A stretch of 64,000 nt of DNA from Lunularia cruciata (Eukaryota; Streptophyta; Marchantiopsida; Lunulariales; Lunulariaceae), in assembly GCA_948567375.1 (NCBI GenBank), contig OX419755.1, positions 29,827,001 to 29,891,000 of the forward strand, written 5' to 3'. The translations under genes were made by a program, and so were the position numbers. The notes under the pieces are model-generated. The model had not been told where the DNA came from. It worked only from the letters and a program-made list of their open reading frames with translations, and searched no databases. Each line of letters begins with the position of its first letter. Positions within the stretch are counted from its first letter, which is position 1. Shown one piece after another: positions 42,897-54,966 of this stretch.

Positions 42897-45203
42897 TCTC
42901 AGACCTGTCAAGGCATTGCTCCAATTGCACTTCACTCAGGATCAAATACACATAATGAAGATCAAGACTGCGGAATCCAACATCCAACAAGCACATTGAC
43001 TTGCACTTCAAATTTCTCCACACACTCACAAGCATAGATACAAAGTTGATACTCAAAATCAAGCTTAAACGACGAGCACTGCACCACAACACTTTGCTTT
43101 ATCTATTCTCAGAAATAATGAGCATTGAACAACATATGACTGCAAATGCCACTCTTAAACAGTGAAACAAATGATAGTTACTAACAACTATACCGTTTCC
43201 TAACAACTCTTCCTACCTACAAATCCAAAATAACAATACACCTCTTCATATCTGCCTTTTCAAATCTGAAAATTGTTACTACTCCAATCCAATGATTACT
43301 TCTTCCTCGGCTTCCAATCCCGAAGTAACTTCACTTACTACTCTATCCTTGAGTTTCACAACTACTAATTCCTCTACCAATTCTAACACTTCTTCACTCT
43401 AATCTACAATTACATTGGTAAGTATTCTATCTAACTCTTTATCTCCCGACCCACTCTTCTCTAATACCTCCGATGGTAATTCCAAAAATATCTACACTCT
43501 TATGTCATCTACTTTGGGTTTTGCTCTTACATCCTCCAAAGTTTATCTATCTCCAATTTCACTAAGTATAATCTAATCGTGATATTGTCTTCCACTTCCA
43601 ATATCTTCCTATCTACACAAGTTCTGAGACTGATAAGTAAGGCGTTCAAATCTTTATCCTTTGCATTTCTCCTCCTCATCTCTTGCACCAACAACTTCAA
43701 CTTGTGCAGTCTCGTCTCTTCAATTTGCACGTTGGCTTTTGTACTCATCATTGCGTTCATCTTTGTCACTATCTCCTTCAATGGCTCCAGTCTCATTCTT
43801 CTCTCCCGTTCTTGATCTGCAAGCCAATCTTCTCTATACATTGCCAATTCCGCTTCAAACTCGGCTTTCATTGTCTCCTTCTCCTTCTCCACAATCTTCT
43901 CCTCCAGATAGCAAAGTAACTCTCTTAATCTTTCTTCCTCTCTACATCTCACTGTCAACTATCTTTGCCAAAGCTGCTTCTTCTCTTCTACACTCTCCAT
44001 CACTCTATTGAGCTCTTGCTCCTTCTCTACTACTCTCACCATAGCATGGATAATCTCTAATCTTGAATCAACAAACTGCTATTTCAAGATTTCATACTCA
44101 GCCACTTGTCTCTCCCTTGCTATGACATTTTGCTCTATTTTTCTCTCTCTACTCCCCACTTCTCTCTTCAAGTTCCCGATTACTTGATTCTGCATTACGG
44201 CATCTACTTGTAGCACTTCCCTTTCCTCCTCACCTCAAATTATACTCTTCTTCAATATTGAGTTCTCTTCTTCCAATTGAGCTAACATCTACAATACAGT
44301 CTTCACCTTTGGAGGTGCTTCTTGAGTTTCTTTGGCTATTTCTCCCTTCTCCAAGAATGTGGCACCATGCTCTGTGCTTGCTTCTCTCCCGAGTACTAAC
44401 CTCCAATCCGACTTTCTCCATCAAGCTGGATTTCCCGTCTTCCCTTCTTCCTTAGGGCCATCGAGACACTTACTCTCGATGATCTCAGTCATGAAACTTG
44501 AAAAACTAACATTTCAATTCCATGCCAAGAATGTGATTTGAAGCTTGCTTAGGACCTCGATTCATGCAATCACATCTAACCTCCAAATTGCATGATTTTT
44601 GGAGTTCTTCTTCCCACCTCCCATCTTTCTCTCTTCCACTCTGGGTTGGGGACTATTCTTCCTACTGATTCCCGGATAACTCTCTCAACTTCCTCTCAAC
44701 ACACCTGTGTGTCTTTGACTACACTTTCCTTCCCACAACCTCCTGCAGGGCGGCTTCTTAACGGCAATGGAAAATTGCTTGTCATCCCTTTGTCTTTAGC
44801 CTCAATTTTATAGTGGTGTACCTCGTTCATCTTTCTTCACTTCAAGTTTCTACCAAGAAATCACACCTCCTACATGCTTCTTATCACTATCAATTTTCCT
44901 TCACGCGTATGACCGCGGTTTGCGAGCATTACCTTCTTGAATGTCTCACCTCAAAGGAAATTTGTTACACTGTCCTCACCTCGGGTTGAGCACTCCCAAG
45001 ACAAACCCCCGAGGTCTCCTTACTTTGGGTTGTATGCTAACAGGGCAATTTTGAGTACCTCGCCTTTTGACATGAAGTCACTTTACCTTAGGTGACACCC
45101 CGAGGACACTTTTCTTCACCTTCTTTTGCCATACAGGTGCAATACGACTTCTTTTGTACACTACTTCTTCAAAATAGAAAAAAACAAAAATGTGGGTACC
45201 ACA
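42897..45203 (-). mobile_element. L3: 5' LTR of E3, main part
   Basis: Resumes L3 at TCTCAGACCTGTC and ends GTGGGTACCACA at 45203. Total L3 length is only about 2.7 kb, because roughly 1 kb is deleted near 44310, joining the coiled-coil start to the central domain. Remnants of the LTR ORF are open at 43958-43527 (coiled coil). Right of it lies non-element DNA. Confidence 0.82.
43527..44815 (-). pseudogene. LTR-encoded protein of Fam1 (L3 copy), internally deleted
   Basis: The coiled-coil part is recognisable (43958-43527: LLCYLEEKIVEKEKETMKAE, then LHKLKLLVQEMRRRNAKDKD). The acidic region and most of the central domain are removed by the deletion near 44310, upstream of which short N-terminal pieces remain (44310-44815). 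Clearly non-functional. Confidence 0.7.
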
Positions 45204-45214
45204 ATTACAATATG

Positions 45215-45850
45215 AACCACGGCAATGAATTCAAAAGAAAATCATTTTTTAGGGGTTTGCCTTAGTTGAATCTATAGCATTTTTGAAGCAACTTCAATCA
45301 AACTACGCACTTCCCTCAAGTTCCTTATATGAATTCTTGCTTGTTGCAAGAAAAACAAATTGAATCTATTTAATAGATCTAATGCTTCTTGGGGCTTTAT
45401 TGCCTCCATCTCTTTGTTGTCATCTTGATATTCCATGCCACTTTTAGCTTTGTCTCACTCAACAATGCCATGCTCAATCATCATGGAGTTTGCAATCTAG
45501 TCCCTCTTAGGAATATATGTAACTTTCATTTCCCCAAGTAGATTCAATAAGGAATTGATGTTCCCATAATTGAACCTTTGGATTTGAGATTAAATGTTTT
45601 GCATCAGCTCAATAGGAGGTTTAATAGAAAATTCTGGGATGACAATGCTTCAACCTTGATGTTCATCTTCTACAATGGTCAAAGCAGTTTGAAATAGTTT
45701 TTGCTCTCACTTCATTCCATGCTACAATGGACATAAGCATCGCTTGGAGTACATCTACCTTTGGAAAAACATGACATTCTCTTAGGAGAGAAGACATGTG
45801 GTTGGCTCTTGAGAAGTAAAATATTTGATTGGTACTTAACTCAATTGTTG
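45215..45850 (-). pseudogene. Pogo/Tigger-like (CENP-B type) transposase C-terminal relic
   Basis: On minus, KVDVLQAMLMSIVAWNEV followed by RAKTISNCFDHCRR (about 45755-45675) has the pattern of the segment after the DDE core in pogo/Tigger transposases (a line of the type ILDAI..AW..V...TI.NCF.H). Further down, PQEALDLLNRFNLFFLQQAR fits the helical tail of the same proteins. Several stops are present, and the DDE core itself is not visible in the window. Assignment is by pattern only. Confidence 0.45.
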
Positions 45851-45935
45851 CTTCACATTAAGCAAAACTCTCTAGAGTAATAAATTATCTAAAATAATAA
45901 TTTAGGATTGGTGCTAAGAAAATTAATTTCAGAGG

Positions 45936-47275
45936 GGTTTGACTGTATACTTTCTCTTCCTATATATATCGTGTCCCGCATGCCATTCTTTGGTGAACTT
46001 TGATATCTCCACTTTCGGTTTTCATTTGGTAATATGGTATTTAAGCAAAGCAAATGAGAGAATATTTTAGATTTATGAGATCATCTAGATTACTAAGTGA
46101 TCCAATTTAGCAATCATTTGTTATCAACTTATGCGATGAATACTAAACTCTATACATCCATCAAGGTATCCAAGATGAAGCTTTAGGAAATATAGAATGT
46201 ATGTTTTTTAGAAAGGCCAAGAGTCGTTTGATTTTGTCACAAGGTTGAAACTTGTCCAATGGGTACTCCATTAGATCTTGATGTACATGCTTAGAAATGT
46301 GCTAATCAGGCCTTGCACTATTTTCCTCTTTAGAATACCAAGATAAATTGTTGTTTTTTTATCTTTTGGATTTCAAGTTTGTATTTTTGAATCTTTGCTA
46401 TATTGACTACAAGCTAGTGACAAAATGATTTTATTACTCATCTAGATTGATGACTTGATTTTCACTAGAAGCTCTCAAGATCTATTTGGCAAGCACAATA
46501 GTTCCATATGAAAAACTTGGGAGAACTCAAATACTTCTTGGTTATTGCATTTATTCAAGATTGCAATGGCTCTTGGTTAATACAACATCAATATTCTCTC
46601 AACATGTCTGAGAAGTTTGGCATGTTAGTCTATTTCTATTGCTCTCCCAAATCCAATTAAATTAAATGTCAAAGAATGTGAGTTATTGGCTGATCTAAAT
46701 ATATACAATAGATGGTTAGAAGTATGGTTTATTTTTCTCTTACTAGACCAAATCTAAACTACCCTATTTGACTTGTGAGTCAATTTGTCCAAGCACCAAG
46801 AAAACCACATCTTGATCTTGATATGGTTAGCAGATTTTTATTGCACTTCAAGTTTACCATCTAGTTTGGTCTTCACTATTCAGCTGGTGTGTTACCCATT
46901 CTACAAGGTTTTATGGGCGTGAATTGGGCAAGAAGTGCTCAATAAAAAAATGAAAATCAAGTTATATTTTCAACCTTGGAAGTTTTTCATTTAGGTGGTC
47001 ATCCATCAAGCAACCTATTGTTGCTTTATCATCACCAAAATCAGAATACATGGGCACCACTAATGCTACATGAATCAATTTGATTTCACATCTTGTTACA
47101 TGATATGAGATATGCTTTCATGATTATGGAATCTTATATAGTTGGTCATCAAAAAAATAACTTAAGGTTGCTTTATAATTGATAAAATAAAATATATAAG
47201 GGTGTCCCTAATGCTATGTGAATCAATTTGGCTTCACACTTTATTACAAAATATGGGATATGTTTTTCATGATCT
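45936..47275 (+). pseudogene. Ty1/copia pol relic (RT and RNase H)
   Basis: On plus, IDDLIFTRSSQDLFGKHNS followed by a decayed ELKYFLG-like block (about 46440-46560) matches copia RT. The RNase H end reads SFRWSSIKQPIVALSSPKSE and then EYMGTTNAT (about 46980-47070), the classic WSSKKQ...VALSS..AEY signature. Frames shift and stops are frequent. A degenerate duplicate of the RNase H end lies at about 47142-47275. The stretch at 45945-46040 resembles the tandem repeats at 47606-47960, which may be LTR remains of this element. Confidence 0.65.
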
Positions 47276-47605
47276 TTTCATCTTATATAAAAATAATATC
47301 AGGAATATTAAACTTGCTAATAATCCAATATATCATGCATATCAAGATTCAATATCATTTCATTAGAAAGAAGGTATTGGTTGGAGAAATAGAATCTGCA
47401 CTATATTTATTCATATGAGTAGGTAAGCAATTGATATTATCATAATATCAATTGATATTATGATATTTAAATAGGTATAAATTTTAATATTTCATATTTC
47501 ATCTAGATAAAAGATATTGAGATTCGTTTGAGGTAGATAGTCGAATATCAAAAACTCATATTCTTTACGAGTAGGAAATTTAGCATGAAATTTTAATCTT
47601 TAGTC

Positions 47606-47960
47606 ACCATTTCAAATCCACCATGGTGAAGACTCAACATACTTGTATACTTTCTCTTTCTATCTATATTGTTTCACCAAAGAATAGACATTGGTATATC
47701 CGCTTGCATTTTTCACTTTGTAGTATATTTCACTGCCCACAAAGGACCAAATCATCACAATCACCAACTAGAGTGAGTCAAAATTTCAAATCCATGGTGA
47801 AGAGTGACTCAACATACATGTATAATTTCTATTCCTATATATTGTGTCCCATGGATCATTCTTTGGTGAACTTTGGTATTTATGCTTGCATTTTCACTTT
47901 GTTCTATCTTTCATTGCCCACAAAGGACCAAATCATCATGAATCACCAACTAGAGGTGCA
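47606..47960. repeat. Degenerate tandem duplication, about 175 bp unit
   Basis: Two units (about 47606-47775 and 47780-47958) share CCATGGTGAAGA, GACTCAACATAC, CTTGCATTTT, CTTTG and CCCACAAAGGACCAAATCAT. A third partial relative lies at 45945-46040 on the far side of the copia relic. Confidence 0.6.
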
Positions 47961-50900
47961 TACATTACACTTTAACTTTAACACATCACCTTAAAAGATC
48001 TCCCATGGATTGCAGTTTCCCTAGATGGAGAATAACTTTGATCCATGCTTGACATCATATTTATATCTATATACAATCCTTGAGCATGAATTGTGTTTAC
48101 GAACTAGACTGCATGCAATTTTTTAGTTCACCAAGCAACATGGATCTTTAGAGATCCAAAGTGCCACTAAATCACTCTCACACTCAAAATTATAGGTTGT
48201 TCTACAATAAAAACCTTGTTCTTATATAACATTCAACTTGCTTTCCCTACTCAATACTAAATTGTGCATGATGTTTATGGAGGAAGAATAGAAAAAGAAA
48301 AGGATTTGCTCTCATGGGCATGCTCGTCCAAAATCTCAAATCTTTCATTTAAACATCAAATGCTCATGTGTTCATCCATCCAATATTCTCTACTGGCCTA
48401 TAACTTATGTTTGATCACCCATTTCTGGTTCTCTTGCTTGTCTCAACTTGGACTTTGCTCTATATATCATCACTCATGGGTTAAATGATTTCTTATTTGC
48501 CTCATAATGGCCCACATTCAAATTTGAGAATGTAGATGCATCACTTATAGGTAGAGTTGCCCTCAATATATTACTATTTGGGATCTAGTAATGCAAGTAA
48601 TGTAAAGAATAATTATATGTATATTGGGAAAGAACTTGTAAAGATAATACTTGTGCCATAAAAGAATGATTTTCACAATTTGGCCATTCATGAAAAAATG
48701 ATGCTCATTATTTTACTACTCATTACATTAAACATTATTATTACATACATTGAATGTTATCCATGTGCTTTGGTTTTTGTTGTCATAGTTTGTACATGAA
48801 ATGAAAATTTTTATCTTTGTGCTATGGTTTTGTTAGCACAATGAAGGATTTGCCTTCAAATGATATCATGATATCAAAGATTATGGCATGCCATACAATT
48901 GACAATGTGCAATGAGAACCTAAAGGTGTGGTAAGAGGAAGTCTATTGAGATCATTGTCTACATCTCTTAGCAAGTAAAAGTCATGAACAACCAAGAAAA
49001 TGTAATACCAATGAAAATCTTGGCGGGGCTGGAGTAAGGGATTTTGCAATAATACTTTCTCATAATAGATATACATGTAGCTAGATCAAAGACATCATGA
49101 GAGACACACATGAATCCAATGAAAGTTTCAAAGAAGGTTTATGACTAGAAGATTTGTTCAAAAATGTAAAGTGAAGATCTTAACTATATCTGTCCTGTAT
49201 CTCAATTTTTTTCATCTTGTACCCTCAACACAACTCATAAACCATTACTTGAGATAATGACACTAATGAGAGACTCACTAATTAGTCCAAATTTTTACTT
49301 AGATAGTCATATCTTCAATGTACATACTTGAATGTGAAAGAAGACATTGACATGGCAAATGAATGCATCAAACTGCTCAGCAAGAAAAGTATTTATCCTA
49401 GATAATTTGTGTTACATGATTATCCTGATCTTAGTTATACTTGCACCTTTCCAATTCTTGAGAAAACCTGTAGAAAAGGTTTTATGTTGAAAATTTGCCT
49501 AGTTTTATTGCCTTGTTCCACATATATTGTAAGTCCCTTTGTGGTGGAACTTTGGACATAGAAGTGTGTACATGTGTAAAGTATTTTTTCTATCCATGTG
49601 CAATGAATACTTTGATATGTACTATGAATAGGTACAATATTGATACTTCAACACCCATGGTGAGTCATCAGATAAGTTTGTTCATCAGATGTTCCATATC
49701 AAAGTTTTTACACTTATTATTAACACTAATCAAAACTCAATTAGTACAAATTCTTGTAGTTTTAGCTTCTTTTTTCTCTATGGAGTAGTCTTGTTGCTAC
49801 AAAGATTAGAACATCAATGGTGAGGTATATCTATTGCAACTTTAAAACAAACCCAAAGCTCTTTTAGGGTCTCCATTGTCTTGATGTTAGCCAAACTAAT
49901 CAAAATTCTCTAGTTGTTGGGCTTTAACTTCTCACTTTCAAATTGTTTATAGATAGTTGCTTTGTTGGTCCAAAGAGCTTGAAGTTGAGTTAGTGTCTCC
50001 CCTAACTCTTTCCTAGCAATGATAGATTTTTTTTTCCACATAATATCTATTTCTGCCCAAGCATATGTGCCTCTTGTGATATATGGGAATTCTCCTCTAA
50101 GACTGTTCATGTTCCTCCCATAGTGGTTGTACTTTATTATGTGAAAAATGGCCACATGTTAAGTCAACAATGCGGAGACCAAACTAAGCTTCCATGCTTG
50201 GCTAGGATTATCTAGCCATTGAGTGTGGTATTCCTTGCTCACAAGGTTACCAACAAGGGAATCTATCATTTGGATGGACACCTCCAACTTGTTATGATCT
50301 ATGGGATCAACTACCTAATTACAACCTCTTAGACACTATATTGGCATCTTGAGAAGTACTTGGCCCCTCCTTTGGCAATATTTGAAAAAAAAGCATTGTT
50401 TCAAGGCTAGGGAACAACATTTTCCTTGGTGATTTTGGTGATAAGGTAGTCACTAGGCCAAGAAAATCCATGTTATCATTCAATGATAGAACCAAGTCAA
50501 AGATGTTACCTCCTTCCTTTTGAGGAGACCATAATGCTTTCCTTTACTCTAGTAGGTTGGGGACATTTCTTTGAGGTTTTGGTGAATCATCCTCCAAGTA
50601 GATGATATTCACTTCTTCTTATTGCTTGGTGGGGTTTTATGGGGCCTTTATTACTACTTTCATTCTTTTTCAATGGAGCTCCTCATCTTTGGCAAAGTTG
50701 TTTTGCTTGCCTGCCATCATTGATAGGCTTCCTTGTCATAAACCTTAGCTTCTTCTTTTCTTTTGCTTGGATTTGTGATATTTTTAAACCTTCTCCAAGT
50801 TGGTTGTCTTCTTTCTTTTATTGCTTGTAGCCTCTACCTCTATGAGATTTAGAGGTTCACATAGTTCTACTTCTTGTACTCCCTAAGTTGTGATCTTTCA

Positions 50901-51150
50901 CAACTTCAAGATATTTTCTTGCTCCTTGTTGGTCCATTTGGTAAAATGGGAGACCAATTGGCCATCATATGGGTGTTATGACACTTTTAGCACCAAAGTT
51001 AGTTTGCTCAAACATTGGAGTATTTGTCTTGGCAGTCATAGTTATATCAATAGTTGTCAAAGACTATTTAGTGGTAGCTAGATTTCATGTTAGAGCTATT
51101 GATCATGCCATTAGAGCTCCTATTAATTACACTATTTGCATAGTCAGATA
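47961..51150. other. AT-rich DNA without recognisable genes
   Basis: No convincing gene, RNA gene or LTR boundary is visible. Short open frames are AT-rich and lack family motifs. The minus-strand frame 50155-49910 (81 codons, AWAEIDIMWKKKSIIARKEL) and scattered minus-strand coding-like pieces up to 51150 might be a decayed mobile-element protein, but I recognise no family. Confidence 0.5.
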
Positions 51151-51151
51151 A

Positions 51152-51310
51152 GCCATCAATGGTACCATTTGGGTTGGAGTGCTTGGTTGAGTCTAGGGGT
51201 AAACCTTTGAAGTGAAGCTCCAAAGAGCTCACTTCTTTGATGTTGAGCCTTCAAGTTCCTAACTATGGTGGACAAAGGCCACCAAGCATCACTTGGAGTC
51301 TCTTAGTGTA
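51152..51310 (+). repeat. Ancient relic of the Fam2 terminal repeat Y
   Basis: CTCACTTCTTTGATGTTGAG, then CCTAACTATGGTGGACAAAG and ATCACTTGGAGTCTCT align with Y read on the opposite strand to the two Fam2 copies (compare 14690-14860). It is more diverged than either, so Fam2 or a close relative was active here earlier and in the other orientation. Confidence 0.65.
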
Positions 51311-51318
51311 ATACCAAT

Positions 51319-51620
51319 AGCTAGACATATGATCTAGAGATGAAATTTGGTTTGGTAACATCTAGAAGGATGTTATACATGATGGACTAAGTAGAGATAT
51401 CACCAAAAGAGTACTTCTACTAATAGACTAGAAACCAAAACATGCTTGGAAACTTTAGAACCAAGTAGCTAGGCATATGATCTAAAGGTGAAACTTGGGG
51501 TGGTGACATCTAGAAGGATGTTACACATGATGGAGAAAGTAGATCAAATAGAAGTATCACCAAAAGAGAAATTATACTAATAAGGCAGAAGCCAAAATAG
51601 GTTTGAAAACTTCAAAGCAA
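51319..51620. repeat. Degenerate tandem duplication, about 150 bp unit
   Basis: Two units start TAGCTAGACATATGATCTA (about 51321) and TAGCTAGGCATATGATCTA (about 51468) and share GACATCTAGAAGGATGTTA and CACATGATGG-type blocks. No coding sense is visible. Confidence 0.65.
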
Positions 51621-51870
51621 TTTTGGAGGCCTAAATGGATGAATCTGGCCTAAAAAATATGCCCTCATCTCCCAATGGAGGAAAAGCTAGCCTTCTTTCC
51701 ATTGGAGGGGAGGGGGGAATTAGGAGGGAGCAAAAGTCTGACCTTCCTCCTCCCTTGGTTTGTCTCATCAAGAGCTTTCTAGTGGTACCTCACCCATATG
51801 ATTTTGAGATTCCTATAAGAAGATTCTCACTGATCAAAGCTTGTTTGCCCAACCAGGTGGGACCAAGACC

Positions 51871-52560
51871 TGTAACACCCATTTGTGTAGGTGTGTGGTA
51901 TTGTAATATTTAGCTTGGTATTATAAGTACTTGAGAGATATTATTTATATAGAGATAAAGGATGGTTCTATATTAGTCATGATTAGCTAAAGTTAGTCAT
52001 AGCTAAGATAGAAGGGACCTTACTTTAGAGGAAGTGGAAAAGATGAGCACCACTATTTTGGATTCTAGTGTGTTGACTTGGTATTATTCCTAGGTGTTTG
52101 GCTTTGAGGAAAGAGTTGAGAACTCTTGGGCCCGCAAGTCTTATTGTTTTGGATTCTTCTATAGTCCAAGGACAGCCCATGTGAAGGAATCCCTGACTTA
52201 GTGGTTGGGTCAAGATAAGATCACATGTTAGTGGAATATGCCCATGTGAATGAATATTCCTTTCTACTTTTTGACTTTACTTGACTTTTAGTCTAGTAAC
52301 TTGAGTTACTACGGTAATTAGAACTTTGGTACGTAACTATTTCACAAGTATAAAAGAAAGGGGTAAGGAGGTACTCATCATCCTTTCATTTGCAACTATC
52401 TCTCTCTCATTGAGTTCTCTAGTGAGCAATGTCTTGAGTCTCGGAGTGTTAGCCTTGGAGGAGTATGATGGAGTTGGGGTTCCTTGCCTTCTTAGTCCAT
52501 GGTACGCTACCATAATAGACATCATAGGTTCATCTTGAGTGAGAGACAAGCCGGCTCACA
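51871..52560 (+). mobile_element. Fam3 5' LTR
   Basis: TGTAACACCCATTTGTG...GCCGGCTCACA, 690 bp, same family as 3013-3691 and 6628-7318. Flanks differ (GACC before, TTTT after), so it is not a solo LTR. A candidate PBS lies five bases downstream, so it is read as the 5' LTR of a plus-strand element whose internal part follows. TATAAAAG lies at 52349-52356. Confidence 0.78.
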
Positions 52561-52564
52561 TTTT

Positions 52565-52582
52565 TGGTTCCGTTGCCAGTAC
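52565..52582 (+). other. Candidate primer binding site of the Fam3 element
   Basis: TGGTTCCGTTGCCAGTAC shortly after the LTR end. It shares TGG..CCGTTGCC with the tRNA-Asp type PBS of plant Ty3/gypsy elements and resembles the E3 site at 11450-11467. Confidence 0.45.
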
Positions 52583-54175
52583 CTCTCTAGAAGGCAAGAA
52601 AATGTTCCATGTTCAATTTTACATCAAGCAAAAGGAGGCTATGAGAGCTCACTTGGAGAGAACATTAGGAGTGGAGAGGCTTGAACTTATGTTAGAGAAC
52701 CAAGATCTATTTGTATACCCTGTAGTTCATTATGATGTCTTTGAAGTGATTTTTTACATCTTGTACACATGAGAGGATTTGGAAAGATTGTGTGAGGTGG
52801 ATTGAATATTTTGGGGATTAAGGGTGATTTTGGGCAAAATCTCAAGTTTAAGATCTGGATTTGAAATTTCTACACATGATAGCTTTGGTTATCTTTCAGT
52901 TAGCACACTTAAAATTATTGTGAGATCTACTATGCAGACTGGGCTAGAATTTTTGAAAGTTGATAGGGTAAACTGCTCCCGCAACTGCATGCTCTCTGGA
53001 AAGTTGTACAGAGTCTGCCATTTCTTCAATTTTTAGTGAATTTTTGTGAAATTATACAAGAAAATTCAATGCATTGTATCCTACATGCTGCCATAAAAAT
53101 TAGAGAGAGATCATTCTTGCGCAAGGAGTTATGAGTTTTTGAAGTGAAGGGGGTGGTTTTTAGACCAAGTCTGAAATATGTGTGCTAAATTGAAAGGTGT
53201 CTAGGCCAAATGGCTCAATGAAAAGATTTGAGATTTGCAGGAAGGGACAATTTGGAGTTGAGATCAAGTGTGCAAAATTTTAAAGGACTGTGACATACTG
53301 GTTGGGAGATTTGAGTGACATTGTGAGGAAGGGTCAATTCTGCAGAGTGGAGATCTCATGCATGAGGAGTTTGAGAGCAACAAAAAACATGTTTGAGTGT
53401 TTAGATTCATCTTGGGGACATGGAGGGTCATCAAGAGTAGAAATATAGACTATGCAAGGTTCCCAAAGGGTTTGAGGTGATTGTAGGGTGAATTTGAGGT
53501 AAAGAGAGTTTACAATAGAATTTGAAGAGAGTGTTGAGAGGATCCAAAAACCTATGCCACTTGGAGGAAAGAGTGAGTCTAAATGCTTTCTATATGGAAA
53601 GACAGGACATAAGGCAAGTTCATGTCCATTGAACCTTCAGAGAAAGAGATTGAGGGAAAGGAGAGGCTTACTTGACTTGGGTTTGCATGTTGGGCCTTCT
53701 TCACCAAGATTGGGAGGGAGAAGATCTAAGACCAAGGAGTTGTGTGAGGTTTGTGGAGTGGAAGGACTTCCAAAAGGACATGGGTGTTGTGGAGTAAAAG
53801 CACTTTTGGAGACTTTGGTGAAAGATCTTGGAGAGAGTCTTAGTACAACTGTAGAAATACTACCACCTTTATCAGCTAGTTCTCAAGATTAGTGATGGAG
53901 ATAATCTTTCAACTTATGGATAAACTATCCATGAGAGTTAGATTAATATACACTCTTGGATTTGATGTTACTATAGAAATATTGGAGCAACTTGGACCTT
54001 TTGTGTTCCCTAGAGTATATTATTCTCAGATGGTGTTAGTCATATATATACTCTATTAGTTAAAGAGTGAGAGAAAAGAAAAGAGAAAAAGAAGAAAAAA
54101 AATTGAGAGAAAAGAAAGATAGTGAGGGGTTAAGATGTGGAAACTTCTAGTTTTCTTTGGCAAGGATGGAGAAGA
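52583..54175 (+). mobile_element. Fam3 internal region, truncated
   Basis: Follows the LTR and PBS; E4 (via L7) interrupts it at 54176. Mostly decayed, with one open stretch holding zinc-knuckle-like motifs (53554-53892). The end near 54060-54175 is purine-rich (A/G runs) and without coding sense. Confidence 0.55.
53554..53892 (+). pseudogene. Fam3 gag fragment with zinc knuckle
   Basis: 112 codons. KCFLYGKTGHKASSCP is a CCHC knuckle with the second Cys changed to Tyr. LCEVCGVEGLPKGHGCCG further on is a second Cys/His cluster that is not a standard knuckle. A basic region lies between them (RKRLRERRGLL). Upstream gag is not recognisable. The family placement comes from position behind the LTR and PBS. 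Confidence 0.5.
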
Positions 54176-54966
54176 TGACAACCCGGCAAATATCACTTTT
54201 GCGGTAATCGGGTAAGTAAAGTTCGTTCCCGCAGAGATACGAGTCAGAAATGTCCAAATACGAAGCAAAGTAACAATTTCAGTTCTTCTTGAGTTCTTCT
54301 TTAGTCTCTCAGGTAGAAACCACACCCAGAAGAGAGTAACAAGCACTGACTTGCAGTCTTGTCACAAATTAACACTCCATAATCACAACTTCATCAAATC
54401 TTTCCAAGCAATCTTGATTGTGATGATTCAGGCTCTCCCAAAAACGGCACTTCACTGCAAAACGACTTCGCCTTAGAATTGTGTTCCACCCTTCCATTGA
54501 AGGCACAACTTCCTCGATCAAAATTGCTTCACATCAACTTCACACTGCACTCACAAATGCAGAATACTACCAACACTACAATTCCTCTCAGATCTGTCAA
54601 GGCATTACTTTGATTGCACTTCACTCAGGATCAAACACACAGAATGAAGATCAAGGCTATGGATCCAACATCCAACAAGCACAATGACTTGCACTTTGAA
54701 TTTCTCCAAACACTCACAAACACAATTACAAAGTTGATACTCGGAATCAAGCTCAAGCGACGAGCACTGCTTCACAGCACTTCGCTTTATCTATTCTTAG
54801 AAATAATGAGCACTGAACAACAATTTCCTGCGAATGCCACTCTTAAATAGTGAAGCAATCGACAGTTCTAACAACTATACCGTTCCTACAACAACTGTTC
54901 TAACCTGCAGATCCAAAATGACAATGCACCTCTTCATATCTGCCCCTTCAAATCTCAAATCGGTTA

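Noticed and set aside
47606-47960. CRISPR-like or regulatory repeat array
   Set aside because: Only two long degenerate units without spacers; this is an old tandem duplication in plant-type repeat DNA.
49910-50155. Possible small protein gene on minus
   Set aside because: It is isolated in AT-rich DNA, with stops just outside and no recognised domain; noted only as coding-like.
51635-51913. Possible small gene of 92 codons
   Set aside because: It has no family motif, and its end runs into the Fam3 LTR, so it is probably a chance frame.
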